From Thiodiazotropha sp037384425 (lineage in GTDB: Bacteria; Pseudomonadota; Gammaproteobacteria; Chromatiales; Chromatiaceae): a DNA stretch of 64,000 bases. Each line of letters starts with the position of its first letter. Positions within the stretch are counted from its first letter, which is position 1. The stretch lies in contig JARROA010000016.1 of assembly GCA_037384425.1 (NCBI GenBank), positions 61,663 through 125,662 on the forward strand, given 5' to 3'. A program made the translations under genes and the position numbers. The notes under the pieces were generated by a model. The model made no database searches. It was not told the origin of the DNA and was given only the letters and a program-made list of their open reading frames with translations. Below are positions 7,608 through 16,424 of this stretch, piece by piece.

Positions 7608-10454
7608 ATGGTCGCAAGAGGCAGGCAGTACTTTCTTATCAGTTATATTCTCATCCTGTTTTCATTTCTGCTGATTTCATCATCTGCGGCATTCGCTGAC
7701 AGACATCGAGCTGACAGATATCAAGATAGTAGTTCCAACACCTTTGCCATCGATTCCGCACGCTGGAGCGAGCGCAGAGCGCGATTGGATATACGTGGCA
7801 GCGGAACGCGTGGCGCGACAGTCACTGTCTCCAATGCCGACACCTCGGACTTTATCGGCAGCGACAATGTAGGCCGTCACGGATGGCATGTCGAAGTCCG
7901 TAATCCCACCAGCGTGCCATGCCGCGTGTTCGCGTTACAGTCGGATGGCCAGTTCGCGGAAAGTGATGTACGCGACGCGCCGAGTGATTGTGATGCCGGC
8001 GGTGGCGGTGGCGGTGGTGGTGGCAACACCCCGCCAGTAGCCAATGCGAACGGACCCTACAGCGGAATTGCAGGACAGCCGATCTCGTTCAGCAGTGCGG
8101 GTTCAAATGACCCGGACGGGACGACGCTGAGCTATGTGTGGGATTTCGGCGATGGCAACAGCAGCACGCAAGCCAATCCGAGTCACGCCTATTCTGCGGC
8201 AGGCGGCTATACAGCCACTTTGACGGTAACCGATGCGGATGGCGCCAGCGATAGCCAGACAGCGACCGTTACCGTCTCCGAGTCGCAGCCTGTGTCTGAC
8301 GTATCGATCAACTCGACCAGTCAGAACGGCGTGCCAGGTAATCCGGTACCGGAACAATCCTTTGTCAACCAGAGTGGATACCGCGTGTTTGCAGTCAACG
8401 ACCTCGGTATGCACTGTGGCGACTTCGATACGCGTGTTTCGAGCATACTGCCGCCCTTCAATGTGATGCATGCCACCGTAATTCAGCGCGGGGCCGAGCC
8501 TGACGTCCTGAGTCCCGCGGATGGCGTCGAAGTCTATTACTCGGCGGCTTCCAATCCCGATGATCCGATTCTGAGCGGGATCAATTCAGCCGGCAGTGGT
8601 CCGGTCTACTCCAGCATGGTCAACGGGGTGGTGTTCAAGACCAACTTCTGGGATGTGGCGCGTGAAGCCTACGATCCTTTCTACCCGCCGGGAATATTGC
8701 CCGCATTCTATCCGGCGGGTCCGGTGGAGGGTATCCTGGATCTTGGTCTGCCGATGCCCAACGTTGAACAGCTCTACCTCGGTGATGGTGCACTGACAGC
8801 CGATCAGCAGCAGATGCCGGGACGCTTCGGCCCATATGTTGAAAATGCCGTGGAGCGGTTCGAAGCCTATGTGGTCGATCAGCCTTTCTTCATCGACATG
8901 CTGGGTACGCTAGATCGCAACTTCCAATTCGGCTACGTGGTGGAAGGCGTCAATTGGTATGAGGCGCCTGGTATTCCGGTTACCGCATTCGACGACTACG
9001 GGCGCGAGAATCCCTGGCCGCTCTTTCGCGTGCAGGCCAAGATCGGGGATACCACCCTGGCCTCGGTCGATACGGTGGTACCGATCTCGGGTGAAGCCAA
9101 TTGTGGTGCCTGTCACAACGATGTGGTGGATGGCGGCAACGGATCCGCTACGGCGCGCCTGATCGACAATGGCGTAACTGTGGCGACCGTACTGGACGAT
9201 CCTCAAGAGGGTGTGTTACCGCTTGAAGTCAGCAAGGAGTACGCCGCCGATCTCAATCTGGTACGCCTGCATGACCTGAAACATGGTACGGACTTGGAGA
9301 ATCAGACTCCCGTTGTCTGTCAGCAGTGCCATTACACGCCAGCTTTGGATCTGGCGCAGCTGGGACCGCTGGGACCGGAGTTCGACCCCTATGGCGGTTT
9401 CGCCAATGGGCGTGATCAGATCAAGGTCAAGAGTATGTCGAACGTCATGCACAGCCACCATGGCAGTGTTACCGACGCCGATGGCAACAAGTTGTTCCCA
9501 GACATGCCGGCGGCGATCAAGGATGAGTTCGGCTTCGTCGTGAATGCGCAGGAGCGTCGGCAGGTGCTGGAAGAGACCTGCTATCAGTGTCATCCGGGAC
9601 GCCGCACCGACTGTCTGCGTGGTGCCATGGCCAATGGTGGAATGCTGTGCCAGGATTGCCACGGCGACATGACTCAGGTGGGTAACGATTTCACCCGTGA
9701 GGTCAATCCGGACAACCCCGGTGCCTTCGAGCTGGGTGGTGATTTTTATACCAACGCGGCGCAGCCACGCGTGCCTTGGGCCAACGAGCCTGGATGCGGC
9801 TCATGCCACACCGGTGACGCCATGAGCAACCTGGCGGGGACCTCCGATACCATGACCAACGAGGTCGATTCAAACGGGAATCCAGACAATATCCGTCTGT
9901 TCCAGGCATATCGTACCGGCGACTCGAAGGCTACGCCGATCGTGCCTGATAACAAGCGCTTCGCGGAAAACGTGATCGAAGCGGACAATCCGGCGGTGTC
10001 TGGCTCAGATGATCCGAGAATCGGCAACCCCATGCTCTATCGGGTCAGCACGGGACATGAAGGGATCTTCTGCGAAGCCTGCCATGGTTCGACCCATGGT
10101 ATCTGGCCGAACAAGAATGACCTGGCCAACGATAACGTAGCGGCCACTCAACTGCAGGGACACAAGGGTGTCATCAGCGAGTGCAGTACCTGTCATGAAG
10201 GTGATCTCGGAGTCACACTCGGTGGTCCTCATGGCATGCATCCGGTGGGCAATACGCGCTTCTCGAACGGCGGCCATGAAGACTTGGCCGAGCGTAACAG
10301 GGACGCCTGCCGAGCCTGCCATGGACGCAATGGTGAAGGCACCGTACTGTCGCGTGCCGCAGTGGACCGCACGTTGAGTAACGAAGGCAGAACGGTTCAG
10401 ATCTCCCAGGGTGAAATGGTGAACTGTACTCACTGTCACGATAACGAACTCTGA
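7608..10454 (+). CDS. Secreted nine-heme c-type cytochrome with PKD domain
   Basis: The protein has 948 residues from ATG 7608 (good GGGGGG ribosome binding site). A signal peptide (about 1-30, ILILFSFLLISSSAAFA) is followed by a small beta domain, a glycine run, and a PKD domain (about 140-225, YVWDFGDGNSSTQANPSHAY). A conserved-looking region with NDLGMHC follows (about 260-490). The C-terminal half has nine CxxCH heme sites: CGACH, CQQCH, CYQCH, CQDCH, CGSCH, CEACH, CSTCH, CRACH and CTHCH. It should be exported and loaded with heme in the periplasm, and either stay there or reach the outer face. An electron-transfer role is clear; the partner and substrate are not. It follows the QseBC-like pair on the same strand after 112 bases. 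Confidence 0.9.
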   Translation: MVARGRQYFLISYILILFSFLLISSSAAFADRHRADRYQDSSSNTFAIDSARWSERRARLDIRGSGTRGATVTVSNADTSDFIGSDNVGRHGWHVEVRNPTSVPCRVFALQSDGQFAESDVRDAPSDCDAGGGGGGGGGNTPPVANANGPYSGIAGQPISFSSAGSNDPDGTTLSYVWDFGDGNSSTQANPSHAYSAAGGYTATLTVTDADGASDSQTATVTVSESQPVSDVSINSTSQNGVPGNPVPEQSFVNQSGYRVFAVNDLGMHCGDFDTRVSSILPPFNVMHATVIQRGAEPDVLSPADGVEVYYSAASNPDDPILSGINSAGSGPVYSSMVNGVVFKTNFWDVAREAYDPFYPPGILPAFYPAGPVEGILDLGLPMPNVEQLYLGDGALTADQQQMPGRFGPYVENAVERFEAYVVDQPFFIDMLGTLDRNFQFGYVVEGVNWYEAPGIPVTAFDDYGRENPWPLFRVQAKIGDTTLASVDTVVPISGEANCGACHNDVVDGGNGSATARLIDNGVTVATVLDDPQEGVLPLEVSKEYAADLNLVRLHDLKHGTDLENQTPVVCQQCHYTPALDLAQLGPLGPEFDPYGGFANGRDQIKVKSMSNVMHSHHGSVTDADGNKLFPDMPAAIKDEFGFVVNAQERRQVLEETCYQCHPGRRTDCLRGAMANGGMLCQDCHGDMTQVGNDFTREVNPDNPGAFELGGDFYTNAAQPRVPWANEPGCGSCHTGDAMSNLAGTSDTMTNEVDSNGNPDNIRLFQAYRTGDSKATPIVPDNKRFAENVIEADNPAVSGSDDPRIGNPMLYRVSTGHEGIFCEACHGSTHGIWPNKNDLANDNVAATQLQGHKGVISECSTCHEGDLGVTLGGPHGMHPVGNTRFSNGGHEDLAERNRDACRACHGRNGEGTVLSRAAVDRTLSNEGRTVQISQGEMVNCTHCHDNEL

Positions 10455-10952
10455 ACGGTGAGTTGATTGTCAACCTTATCCAATCGGGCGTGATGTAGCA
10501 CATCACGCCCGGTATGAGGAAACGATTCCCCTGACCGCGTGACCGCGAGGGGTAATAAACTGAAATCCAATGTATGTCTGTTTAGTTGTCTTTGAGTAGG
10601 GCTGTATGCTCTCTTTTCAGGGAGTGCAAGGTCTCGAGCTGGTCTGATCTTACATTGACGATGTCCGTTGCACTAAACGAGAGAGAATGTGGCGTGGTTT
10701 TGGCTCGTGCTTGAGGTCGGAGAATCTTGTCGACAGAAGCGGTGTATCTGCTCGGCACGCGTTTGTTGACGCCAATAACAAAGGGGAAATATGGATCATG
10801 AAGCATGAAGAATATCGATCTTCTTGTGATGCTGCGAGTGGAGCTCATTGGCCAACGTGTAGTCGACATCCGAAGGGATTGCCGGATCGGCTTGGTCAAA
10901 AGATATCGAGTGCTGTCCCGTAGTCTGATGATCGAGGGAAAAATAGTTGTCG
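10455..10952. other. Intergenic region with one hairpin, no gene seen
   Basis: Apart from the hairpin at 10485-10511, about 500 bases between the convergent cytochrome and GGDEF/EAL genes hold only short frames with no recognisable product. One minus frame of 105 residues (10582-10899) has odd composition and no support. Confidence 0.45.
10485..10511 (+). terminator. Perfect hairpin after the cytochrome gene
   Basis: CGGGCGTGATGT pairs perfectly with ACATCACGCCCG around the loop AGC, 30 bases after the stop codon. No T run follows, so it may protect the transcript end or terminate poorly. Confidence 0.55.
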
Positions 10953-13403
10953 TTAGCTGTCCCGAAATGTGGTTCTATCTGACAAAGGGAGGCGGGATAC
11001 ATTGCCGGCAGTGACCAGTTTCTCGAACTGATCCGCGGGCAGTGGTTTGTGGAAATAGTAGCCTTGTATTGTCTTGCAGCCATGACTATGTAGCCAGTCG
11101 ACCTGCGCTTTGTTTTCTGCGCCCTCGCCGATTGTTTCCATGCCAAGACTCTCGGCAAGAGATATGATTGAGTTGACAACGGCGATTGTGCGTCGGTCAT
11201 GCGGGAGTTTTTTGATAAATGATTTATCGATCTTTATGACATCGATCGGTAGTTCGGTGAGGTAGCTGAGCGATGAGAAACCGGTGCCGAAGTCGTCTAC
11301 TGCAATGCGGAATCCCGTTCTCTTCAATGCGTTGAGGAGAGAGATGTTGCTGCCATCCTCGCTAACGAGGACATGCTCCGTAAACTCGAGTTGCAATCTA
11401 TGGGCCTCGACGCCATATTCGATCAACGTATTTTGCAGGCGGGCTGTGAATCGCTTGTCGAGTAATTCGCTGCCCGAAACGTTGATGGAAACATTCATAT
11501 CAAATGTCCAGCGACTGAGTTGCCTGCACACTTCAGTAAAGACCCAGTCGCCGATAGCGCCGATCAAACCGGATTGCTCTGCGATGGGTATGAAACGAGA
11601 TGGGGGGATATAACCTCGCTGGGGGTGTTTCCAGCGAACCAATGCCTCGCAGTTGCAGATGGTTTGCGTATCGACATCAACGAAGGGCTGATATAACAAC
11701 TCGAGTTTTGACTCGGATATGGCTTTACGAAGGGCGTTTTCGAGTTCGAGAAAGTCATGCAAATCACGATGCATGTCCTGAGTAAAGAAACGGAAAGCAT
11801 TCTTTCCGGCATGTTTGGCGGAGTACATTGCAGTATCCGCATTCTTGATCAAGTCCTTTTCGTCGTATCCGTTGGCAGGAAACTGAACGATACCGATGCT
11901 GGTGCTGATGCGCAGTTCCCGGTCATTGCAATCGATCGGCTTGTTTAACTCCTTGATGATGGAGTTGGCGATCATTGCAAGCTCCTCCTGTGTATGAACG
12001 CCTTTGATTATTACCGTGAATTCATCGCCGCCAAGCCTGCAGACTATATCGTCGGAACGCAACGCGTCCTGAATACGCCACGCCGCCTCCGTGAGCACAA
12101 AATCACCAACCTCATGTCCAAGCGAGTCGTTGATGATTTTGAAATTGTCCAAGTCGAGAAAGAAAACGGCTAGACCACTGCCGAAAACTTCCGCCTCTTT
12201 TACCGCCTCACAGAGGCGATCCATAAAGAATCGTCGATTGGGGAGCTTGGTGAGTTTGTCGATATATGCCAGTGTCTCGAGTTCGAACTCAAGTTGCTTG
12301 CGTCGTGTGATGTCACTGAGTACGACGAAAAACCCATTGTTGCGTGTGTCTTCGGAATCGAAGGCTTCTATGCGCAGGGTCATGTGGACCGGACCGCGTT
12401 CCTGGGTGGAGATGACGATGTCAGTGGACCAGTCGAGCTGTTCCATGTGTGCCATGCCTACGGTGAGCTCACGCTGCTTCATTTTCTCGATACCGAGGTG
12501 CTCGAAAAGCTCATGTAAAGTCATGCCTTGATAGAAATCATAGGTGTAATTGGTGATGCTCATGAACGCGGGATTGACGAATGAGATCGTCTCGTCGTCA
12601 CCGAAGATCGCGATTGCATCGTTGGTGTCTTCAACTAGGCAGGCCAGTTGGCGGACATTACGTGTCTTTGCATCGAGACTCTCAGCCATGCTGTTGAGCG
12701 TATTGGCCAGGAGTTGGATTTCTCCTATTGATTCGGTGGTGGCGCGCGCAGACAAATTTCCATCGGAGAGTGCGAGGGCAGTATCGCGCAAACGTGATAA
12801 TTGGTGCGCCAGTTTTAAAGATACACCGTTCAGTATCAATAGCGATATGGTGACCAGAATGAGACTGGAGATCACTACATTGCGAAAATAGTTTTGCATC
12901 AACGATTGATACTCAGCATCAGCGATCCCGAGTTCGATGTTGCCCCAGTCGAGTCCGCTGATATTCACGGGCTTTGTGAAGATAAAGGCGTCATTGTCAG
13001 TGCTGCCTTCGAACTCGCTCGAATGCCAGATCTCGTACTCGTCAGCCTCTGGCAGGCCGGTTTGCTCAGAGATTACGCTGATAGTCTCAACGCTCCAGCC
13101 CTTGGATGTGAGGTTGAGCCGCATTCCCTCTTTGGAGACAAAGGTCACAAACAAGATTTCCGGTGTTTTCTTCAGTACTTTGGTGGTGTATGTGATTACA
13201 AAACTGAAGTCCTCGGTATACAGCGCCTCGCCGCACGCTGCAATGGTCGTATTGGCAAAAGTATTGCCTTGTGCGGCAAGCATGCGAACAAGCTTGTCGT
13301 TGTAGATCGGCATCAAGGCGAAAGAGAAGGCCACGCTGCCACCGAGCAAAATGATCGCCATGCGGATGAATAGATGCTGGAATATGGTGTTCCTCGTCAT
13401 CAT
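10953..13403 (-). CDS. Membrane PAS-GGDEF-EAL cyclic-di-GMP enzyme
   Basis: The protein has 816 residues. An N-terminal membrane helix (about 10-32), a periplasmic sensor region (about 35-180) and a second helix (about 170-192) precede a HAMP domain (KLAHQLSRLRDTALALSDGN). A PAS domain follows (about 240-350). The diguanylate cyclase domain has an intact GGDEF (about residue 457) and an inhibitory RxxD site (RSDD) five residues before it. The phosphodiesterase domain has EALVRW (about 585) and later DDFGTGFSSLSYL. Both activities may be present, or one may regulate the other. Its start overlaps the PhnD-like gene by four bases, so it is likely to act with that binding protein as a periplasmic sensor module. 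Confidence 0.93.
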   Translation of the reverse strand: MMTRNTIFQHLFIRMAIILLGGSVAFSFALMPIYNDKLVRMLAAQGNTFANTTIAACGEALYTEDFSFVITYTTKVLKKTPEILFVTFVSKEGMRLNLTSKGWSVETISVISEQTGLPEADEYEIWHSSEFEGSTDNDAFIFTKPVNISGLDWGNIELGIADAEYQSLMQNYFRNVVISSLILVTISLLILNGVSLKLAHQLSRLRDTALALSDGNLSARATTESIGEIQLLANTLNSMAESLDAKTRNVRQLACLVEDTNDAIAIFGDDETISFVNPAFMSITNYTYDFYQGMTLHELFEHLGIEKMKQRELTVGMAHMEQLDWSTDIVISTQERGPVHMTLRIEAFDSEDTRNNGFFVVLSDITRRKQLEFELETLAYIDKLTKLPNRRFFMDRLCEAVKEAEVFGSGLAVFFLDLDNFKIINDSLGHEVGDFVLTEAAWRIQDALRSDDIVCRLGGDEFTVIIKGVHTQEELAMIANSIIKELNKPIDCNDRELRISTSIGIVQFPANGYDEKDLIKNADTAMYSAKHAGKNAFRFFTQDMHRDLHDFLELENALRKAISESKLELLYQPFVDVDTQTICNCEALVRWKHPQRGYIPPSRFIPIAEQSGLIGAIGDWVFTEVCRQLSRWTFDMNVSINVSGSELLDKRFTARLQNTLIEYGVEAHRLQLEFTEHVLVSEDGSNISLLNALKRTGFRIAVDDFGTGFSSLSYLTELPIDVIKIDKSFIKKLPHDRRTIAVVNSIISLAESLGMETIGEGAENKAQVDWLHSHGCKTIQGYYFHKPLPADQFEKLVTAGNVSRLPLSDRTTFRDS

Positions 13404-14299
13404 GGCGAATGTTGAGTGAATTTCCGGTATGCTTCGTTGAGCGTTTTCACCTCTTTCAATGTCTCTTCATCGACGCGATAAATTCCCGTGATTCGGAAGG
13501 TCTTCAGCAGGTGTTGCATTCTGGAAGAGTGGTTGATGTTGAGGATGTAGGGCTCAATATTGTCTAGTCGCTGTTTCGGGAAATCGTAGCGCATTCCCGC
13601 TAACATATAGACAAGAGGTTCGGATGTGGCGATTGCTGTGATGGAAGAACTGATCTGCGGATTGAGTTCGCGTGCCAGTTCAAAGCTGAATTCAGGAACC
13701 AGGGCAACATCGGCTTTACGGAAGAACAGATCGATAACCGCAGTATTGACCTCTTTTACCAACTGGATCTCGCCGAAAAAGCGATCGGATATCGGCAGAC
13801 CCTGTTTCAGGAGGGTTACATCAAGAAACCGTTTGCCGACCACATGTCCCTTGGCCATAGACAATTTCTTGTCTCGTAAGTCAGCCAAGCTGAAGCCCTC
13901 CTGCTCTCTGCGTACCAGGATCAAGTAGCGCTGTTTCAACGAGGGTCCGAATTGGACGGCGTATCGTCCGGTCGGGTGAATCAAGTCACCCAGCTCGATG
14001 AATTTAAGGCTGCTGACAAACAGCGCCTGTAGCTTGCCGTTTTTGAAATCCTCCAACAACTTGTCATTGGAGTCATAGATCTTGGTTTCGAAGCTCTCGG
14101 CACCCTTGGCCAGAAGTTCATTGAAGATCAGCTTGAAACCAATCTCGGCGTCTGTGACCGTCGAGTCATGTAAACCATCGGCGCTGCCGCCTACCTGGAT
14201 AGGAGGATTGGGGTAAGTCTGCGTGGCGGAGAGAACGCTGCCGGATAGCAGCCAAAGCAGACTGAGCAGGGTGACAACGAATAAGCGGCGGAATGACAT
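13400..14299 (-). CDS. PhnD-like periplasmic substrate-binding protein
   Basis: The protein has 299 residues with a clear signal peptide (1-24, LFVVTLLSLLWLLSGSVLSA). The fold looks like the phosphate/phosphite/phosphonate-binding PhnD group: GGSADG near the start, LFVSSLKFIELGD, YLILVRREQEGFSLADLRDKKLSM and ADVALVPEFSFEL. No ABC permease or ATPase lies nearby. It is coupled by overlap to a membrane GGDEF-EAL protein and preceded by a TolC-like gene, so it more likely passes a ligand signal to that enzyme than feeds a transporter. The ligand is unknown. Confidence 0.8.
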   Translation of the reverse strand: MSFRRLFVVTLLSLLWLLSGSVLSATQTYPNPPIQVGGSADGLHDSTVTDAEIGFKLIFNELLAKGAESFETKIYDSNDKLLEDFKNGKLQALFVSSLKFIELGDLIHPTGRYAVQFGPSLKQRYLILVRREQEGFSLADLRDKKLSMAKGHVVGKRFLDVTLLKQGLPISDRFFGEIQLVKEVNTAVIDLFFRKADVALVPEFSFELARELNPQISSSITAIATSEPLVYMLAGMRYDFPKQRLDNIEPYILNINHSSRMQHLLKTFRITGIYRVDEETLKEVKTLNEAYRKFTQHSP

Positions 14300-14317
14300 T
14301 TCAAATCATCTCTGAGT

Positions 14318-15748
14318 CTAATTCATGGTTTCCCTTCCCAATAGATACGATATTTCAGCAAGATGCAGCGCCTGATCGTGCATGGCACGATAATGGTTGG
14401 CGCGGACCATGGCGTCGAACAGATTGGCTTCGATCACCTTTTGGGTCTCGACCGCTCCGGTCTGGTAGGCTCGGCTGGTTAAATCCCTGTTTTCCCTGGA
14501 AGTAGCCACGGCCTGCTCAGTGAATTTTACCTGTTCCTGAGCAGCCTTGGTTTGCAGGAACAGGCTCTTCACCTGGGTCGCCACGGCGTCACTGGCCAAC
14601 AGACGCTGTTGTTCCATCTTCTCCCGCTCGATCTTGGCGGATGAAACCTTGTGCTTGGTTAATCCGCCCTCGAACAGGTTGATGCGCATGCCGATGCCGA
14701 TCTTCCAGGAACGACGGTTTACCTCGTTATCGAGCCCCCCGTTCAGGTCGTTGTTGAAACCGTCGTAGGATCCGACTAAAGCAAGCGTGGGGTAATAGCC
14801 GCTCTTGGCCTCGTCGATCTTGGCCTCATAGGCGTCCACCACAAGAGTGAGCTTTTCGACCTCAGGATTGAACTCCAGAGCCTGCTCGATCAACTGATCC
14901 AGGTTTTTCGAAGCAAAGTGGACTGGGTAGCCGTGGCTGCCGAGTTCGATCTGATCCCGCCAGTCCAGTCCCATGGCGAACGAAAGTGCGGAGAGTGCCG
15001 CCTCATGTTTGGACTTGAGTTCGGCGAGAGTCGATGCGGCCATGGTGTAGGCAAGCTTACTCTGCAGCAGGTCGAGCTTGTCGACCGAGTTCGAGCCGCC
15101 TTCGAAAAAGGCCTGGGTGATGTCACGCAGGACTTCGAATGAGAGGGTGATGTCGTCGGCCAGTTCCAAGAGCTGCCGGGTGTAAAGTGCGGCATAGTAG
15201 TAGCGCTTGACGTCTTGAATCACTTGGAGGTCGGTGCGTCTTACCTCTTTGGCCGCGATATCCACGCCGATCTTGGCCTGTTCCATCAGACTCGAGCGTT
15301 TGCCTCCGGTGTAGAGCGGGTAGGTCATCTCCAGTGAATAGAGGGAGGTGTCCCGGCCGAGTAAGTCGATATCCTGGGGCGGCACGGACACTGGCGGCAG
15401 CAGGCCGGGTGCCAGGTCGAAAGTTTGCTCGGGGTATTCGAATGTGGCTGTCTCATCACGGCGTTGAAAACCCACGCTGAGATTGAGAGAGGGCCAATAG
15501 CTGGAAACGGCCTGTTTGTACTGAGCTTCGGCGATCGCCATAGACTGCTGGGAGATGGTGCGCAGTCGGTTGTTCTCCAGAGCCACGGCAATGGCGGAAT
15601 CGAGATCGTAGGCGATCCTCTCACCGGCAGCCAGTAAGCCGGGTCCGAGTGAGAGTACAAGGATTATAAATGATGGTAATTGTCTGACTTTATAATAGGA
15701 AAATCGGGCGTGACATAGGACGCGCGATAAGTGTAACTCTGTCGTCAT
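14318..15748 (-). CDS. TolC-family outer membrane efflux protein
   Basis: The protein has 476 residues from ATG 15748; a GTG four codons upstream is possible. The signal sequence (about 20-42, PSFIILVLSLGPGLLAAG) is followed by the typical internal duplication of two long coiled-coil regions with beta strands. Landmarks are DLDSAIAVALENNRLRTISQQSM at the start of repeat one and LVDAYEAKIDEAKSGYYPTLALVGSY for the second. TolC proteins form the outer channel of efflux or type I secretion systems. No inner-membrane pump or fusion protein is adjacent. It is 18 bases upstream of the PhnD-like gene and is probably the first gene of that operon. Confidence 0.88.
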   Translation of the reverse strand: MTTELHLSRVLCHARFSYYKVRQLPSFIILVLSLGPGLLAAGERIAYDLDSAIAVALENNRLRTISQQSMAIAEAQYKQAVSSYWPSLNLSVGFQRRDETATFEYPEQTFDLAPGLLPPVSVPPQDIDLLGRDTSLYSLEMTYPLYTGGKRSSLMEQAKIGVDIAAKEVRRTDLQVIQDVKRYYYAALYTRQLLELADDITLSFEVLRDITQAFFEGGSNSVDKLDLLQSKLAYTMAASTLAELKSKHEAALSALSFAMGLDWRDQIELGSHGYPVHFASKNLDQLIEQALEFNPEVEKLTLVVDAYEAKIDEAKSGYYPTLALVGSYDGFNNDLNGGLDNEVNRRSWKIGIGMRINLFEGGLTKHKVSSAKIEREKMEQQRLLASDAVATQVKSLFLQTKAAQEQVKFTEQAVATSRENRDLTSRAYQTGAVETQKVIEANLFDAMVRANHYRAMHDQALHLAEISYLLGRETMN

Positions 15749-15920
15749 TATAGGACCCACTTTGAACGCGGATTCTACCTTGATTCCGAGTCGTCCGAAT
15801 CTGATTCTTCTTTGATGCCAACCAAAGAGACTAAAATATCAACAAACCTGTCATATCGAAGGATAGCCTAGATCACACAATCCATGTGTGACAAATCAGA
15901 TAGTTCTTGAGTCGATGGGC

Positions 15921-16424
15921 CTACACGCCGCCACTGTGCACCGTTTCGTAGTAGAGTCGCTCCAGTTGGTTCTTGTGCAGTGTCTCTTCATTGGCGAGAT
16001 AGGTGAAAAGCTCTTTGATCGGCCCTTCGGCGGTGTTTTCTGCCAATGACCGGTACTGCTCCATGGCGGCGTGCTCACGTCCGAGCGCGTATTGGAGCAC
16101 GGCCTGGTCGTCGGGATGCTCTCCGAGATCTGGCAGTAGGACAGCGTCCGAGAAACGCTTGTCGCTGGCGGGCACCTCGACCAGCTCCTGGACCTGCTTG
16201 TCGAGATCGGGGCGCGCTTTCAATTCGGTGAAGAGATCGTAGTGGCGCTGCTCCTCCTGAGCCAGTTCCTCCACCAGGTAGCGGATCTGTTTGCTCACCT
16301 TGGGTATCAGCGCGGTATAGAAGTCTCGTGCAGTTTTTTCAAATTCAACTGCCACCTCCAGAATCTCACCGAGAGTCTTTTTCGATTGCAGCTTCTCATA
16401 GCCGCTGGTATGCCCTTCTTTCAT
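15921..16424 (-). CDS. Ferritin-like (rubrerythrin-type) diiron protein
   Basis: The protein has 167 residues, nearly all helical. The expected diiron ligands are visible: EFEKTARDFY (helix 1), QEEQRHYDLF (E-x-x-H of helix 2), GREHAAMEQY (helix 3) and NEETLHKNQLERLY (E-x-x-H of helix 4). There is no rubredoxin domain. Such proteins act as peroxidases or in iron handling. Its start overlaps the end of the flavoprotein gene by four bases. This makes it the last gene of the large ion-pump operon, where it might protect the Fe-S complex from oxygen or peroxide. That role is an inference from position. Confidence 0.85.
   Translation of the reverse strand: MKEGHTSGYEKLQSKKTLGEILEVAVEFEKTARDFYTALIPKVSKQIRYLVEELAQEEQRHYDLFTELKARPDLDKQVQELVEVPASDKRFSDAVLLPDLGEHPDDQAVLQYALGREHAAMEQYRSLAENTAEGPIKELFTYLANEETLHKNQLERLYYETVHSGGV

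Noticed and set aside
10582..10899. 105-residue minus-strand frame
   Set aside because: No ribosome binding site, no recognisable fold and Arg/Ser-rich composition typical of chance frames.
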